From Roseimaritima sp. (GTDB lineage: Bacteria; Planctomycetota; Planctomycetia; Pirellulales; Pirellulaceae), in the NCBI GenBank assembly GCA_007124075.1, contig SLFV01000443.1, positions 1 through 6,855 on the forward strand: DNA of 6,855 nt, in the 5' to 3' direction. A model generated the notes under the pieces. The model was given only the letters and a program-made list of their open reading frames with translations. It was not told the origin of the DNA and ran no database searches. The position numbers and the translations under genes were made by a program. Positions 5,162-6,855 of this stretch are shown piece after piece (the first letter of the stretch is position 1; each line of letters begins with the position of its first letter).

Positions 5162-6643
5162 ATGCCTTTTTCCGACCCTCACCAACTGAGTCTTGAAACG
5201 GTCATCGCAGCTTCTCCGATGCTGGGGCATCGCTTGGAAGATCGCACGAGAATTCGTGATGCTCAAGACACCAAATTGCAGAAACTTTGGCGCGACGCAA
5301 GCACCATCCCACTCCGCAACGCGTCCCAGCAAATGGATTTTGTAGTCGCTCCGCTGGATGTGCTCGTTTCCCGCGAGGGTGCAGGACCTGTCTTTCACAT
5401 CATCGAACTGAACGGTACCGGTATCGGTGGCGTTTCCAACATGCCTTCCGAAGCGATCGCCGCCGTAACCGAAAGCCTCCGCGAGGTGGCTGCCAACCTC
5501 GCCGAACCGGAGAAGGTTCTGCTGCTGGCAGTTTCTGGGAAGGAGTGCGAAAAAAATCCACGGTTGAATAAGCTGATGCACGAAAAGCTGATTTTCGCGC
5601 AGGCCCTCGCGGAAGGGCTACGTGAGTCGCTGGATGATTCGCAAATCGTGACACTTGATGGACTCGGCAGCGGTAACCAGCATTATCGACCGGGTGCTGC
5701 GACGGTCGTGGTTGGTTACATCAAGGAATTGCTGGAAGCCTGTAAAGTCGATAGCGACCACAAAATTTGGCTTCATGGTAGGCAAGTTGTGGGTGCAGTG
5801 AACGATCGGTTTTGCCTTAACTTGCTTAGCAAGCACTTGGGTAAAATCGACTTGGCTGAATTCACGCCGATCAACGGCACCTTCCTGGCCGGAGGGGATA
5901 AAGGCCTGGCTTATTCGCTACTGGACGAATACTTGACCTGCCAACCGCAGACGTGTTTTCCGGAGCGGGTTCGGCACACCCACGTCCACTCGCGTGAAGA
6001 ATTGATCAACACGGTCCTGCAGTGGCAGCGACTGGGTCGTCGTACGGTGATTAAACCTCACGGTACGGGGATTGGCCATGGAATTGAATTCTTTCTCAAT
6101 CCGCACGAATCAACAGCTGATGTGGTTGCGCGAATTGATCATTCGATTGAACTTACCGAGGCATACTATGGAGTCACTGGAGGAACGTTTCCGTACACGT
6201 TATGCGAGTTCGTCGATTCGGATGTGATTTCTTCGCCGGGGCATCGGCTAGACGGCCACAAATACGAGCTACGAATTGTGGTCTATCGAGAAGGGCTGTC
6301 GTTGCGAGCCTGTCCGTCGATTGCTAAGGTTGCCAGCCAGCGGTATGCTCCACAGAACTTGCAACGGGACGGACTGATAAACAATATTACCCATACATCG
6401 GTCACCACGACTGCCGACGGAGCGGATTTCATGCTTCCGCTGTGCAACCGAAAAACGTTGCAGACACTTGATTTAGGGATCGATCAGATCGCTCAACTTT
6501 GCTGTGTGGCGACGCAGTATGTGAGGTTTGCGATTGAGTGCATTGGTCAGATGGACCAGCGTTTGGAAGCGATGCGTCACGGCAGCAACATCGAAATGCC
6601 TCAATCAGTGCTTCGGCGGATGACAGTGGCCCAAACCGCATGA
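5162..6643 (+). CDS. ATP-grasp ligase, tubulin-tyrosine-ligase-like, substrate unknown
   Basis: This 493-residue soluble protein has no signal peptide or membrane segment. The C-terminal half has ATP-grasp features in order: TVIKPHGTGIGHGIEFF (295-311), with K298 as the likely nucleotide-binding Lys and a flexible Gly-rich loop; LCEFVDSD (347-354) as the hinge acidic strand; DGHKYELRIVVYREG (364-378), matching the K-[FY]-[DE]-L-R pattern of tubulin-tyrosine-ligase-like enzymes with R371; and LINNITHTSV (405-414), where N407/N408 are candidate metal ligands. The N-terminal half carries HIIELNGTGIGGVSNMPSEA (79-98). ATP-grasp enzymes form amide or peptide-like bonds through an acyl-phosphate. 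The acid and amine here cannot be predicted. It is the first gene of an operon: its stop TGA overlaps the ATG of a permease gene. A homologous but non-ligase kinase-type activity within the superfamily is possible. Confidence 0.72.
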   Translation: MPFSDPHQLSLETVIAASPMLGHRLEDRTRIRDAQDTKLQKLWRDASTIPLRNASQQMDFVVAPLDVLVSREGAGPVFHIIELNGTGIGGVSNMPSEAIAAVTESLREVAANLAEPEKVLLLAVSGKECEKNPRLNKLMHEKLIFAQALAEGLRESLDDSQIVTLDGLGSGNQHYRPGAATVVVGYIKELLEACKVDSDHKIWLHGRQVVGAVNDRFCLNLLSKHLGKIDLAEFTPINGTFLAGGDKGLAYSLLDEYLTCQPQTCFPERVRHTHVHSREELINTVLQWQRLGRRTVIKPHGTGIGHGIEFFLNPHESTADVVARIDHSIELTEAYYGVTGGTFPYTLCEFVDSDVISSPGHRLDGHKYELRIVVYREGLSLRACPSIAKVASQRYAPQNLQRDGLINNITHTSVTTTADGADFMLPLCNRKTLQTLDLGIDQIAQLCCVATQYVRFAIECIGQMDQRLEAMRHGSNIEMPQSVLRRMTVAQTA

Positions 6644-6855
6644 GCGGAAGATTGCTCGCCAAGGCGATCGGAGTCAACGAGGATCAGATATCCCGGGGAA
6701 GTCCATTTTTTGTCGTCTACTTGCTTCTATTTTCTGCCTTGACGATCGGTGATGCCGCCAGCGTCACCTTGTTCACCAGTCGCGTCGGTGCGGAAGGGCT
6801 ACCCGTTTGGTACGCGCTGACCGCGTTGGGCAGCCTGCTGCTAATCGGTGGATAC
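6640..6855 (+). CDS. Npt1/Npt2-like (nucleotide translocase/MFS-type) permease, N-terminal 72 residues
   Basis: The frame starts in an ATGA overlap with the ATP-grasp gene and is open to the window edge (72 codons). After a 20-residue cytoplasmic N-terminus (MSGRLLAKAIGVNEDQISRG) comes a first membrane segment at about 23-45 (FFVVYLLLFSALTIGDAAS). The loop LFTSRVGAEGLPVWY (44-58) and the start of a second segment, ALTALGSLLLIGGY (59-72), follow. The pattern of TM1, then LF-x-x-R-x-GAE-x-LP, then TM2 resembles Npt1/Npt2-type proteins (ADP/ATP translocase relatives in the MFS superfamily), which in planctomycetes and other free-living bacteria have unknown substrates and are often fused to soluble C-terminal domains. 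Coupling to the ligase suggests it moves the ligase's substrate or product. It could also be another MFS permease; only 72 residues are available. Confidence 0.65.
   Translation, partial: MSGRLLAKAIGVNEDQISRGSPFFVVYLLLFSALTIGDAASVTLFTSRVGAEGLPVWYALTALGSLLLIGGY

Noticed and set aside
1..6855. CRISPR array, rRNA or intact insertion sequence
   Set aside because: Looked for regularly spaced identical repeats, rRNA-like conserved stretches and transposase frames; none seen.

Overview
The window reads as a piece of a planctomycete chromosome, probably from the Pirellulaceae (Rhodopirellula-like). The support is family-level and taken from the sequence: a DUF1559 pseudopilin-like protein with a prepilin N-terminus and a C-terminal H-X9-DG motif, a small lipoprotein with a regulatory-type beta-sandwich directly behind it, and a secreted YdjY-domain protein. 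This combination is characteristic of planctomycetes. Shine-Dalgarno sites are weak in most genes, with one clear exception. No database search was possible, so the taxon is an inference.

Layout. Positions 1-696 hold the 5' part of a minus-strand gene of unknown function that runs off the left edge. A 540-base divergent intergenic region follows, with a good promoter candidate for the plus strand. Positions 1237-2749 are a two-gene unit: DUF1559 protein, then an overlapping lipoprotein. Positions 2934-3887 encode the YdjY-domain protein. At 4034-4355 lies a tRNA gene with anticodon CAU, probably tRNA-Ile(CAU), split in its anticodon loop by a 248-nt group I self-splicing intron. The conserved P, Q, R and S core strands, P3-P9 pairings, P1 with U-G at the splice site and a terminal G can all be located.

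Directly behind the tRNA, on the opposite strand, is the C-terminal remnant of a tyrosine recombinase. Its reading frame runs into the tRNA. In an intron-free tRNA the frame would stop exactly in the anticodon loop. This indicates that the tRNA 3' half served as an attachment site and that 4356 to about 4910 is decayed mobile-element DNA. That stretch also carries a perfect palindrome and three helically phased GTAAG repeats.

Positions 5162-6643 encode a 493-residue ATP-grasp protein resembling tubulin-tyrosine-ligase-like enzymes, with a strong Shine-Dalgarno. It is translationally coupled through an ATGA overlap to a membrane protein at 6640 that starts like Npt1/Npt2 (nucleotide translocase/MFS-like) permeases and leaves the window at its right edge. 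This ligase-permease pair is the most likely undescribed functional system here. The tRNA-intron-recombinase junction is the most striking structure that can be demonstrated from sequence alone.
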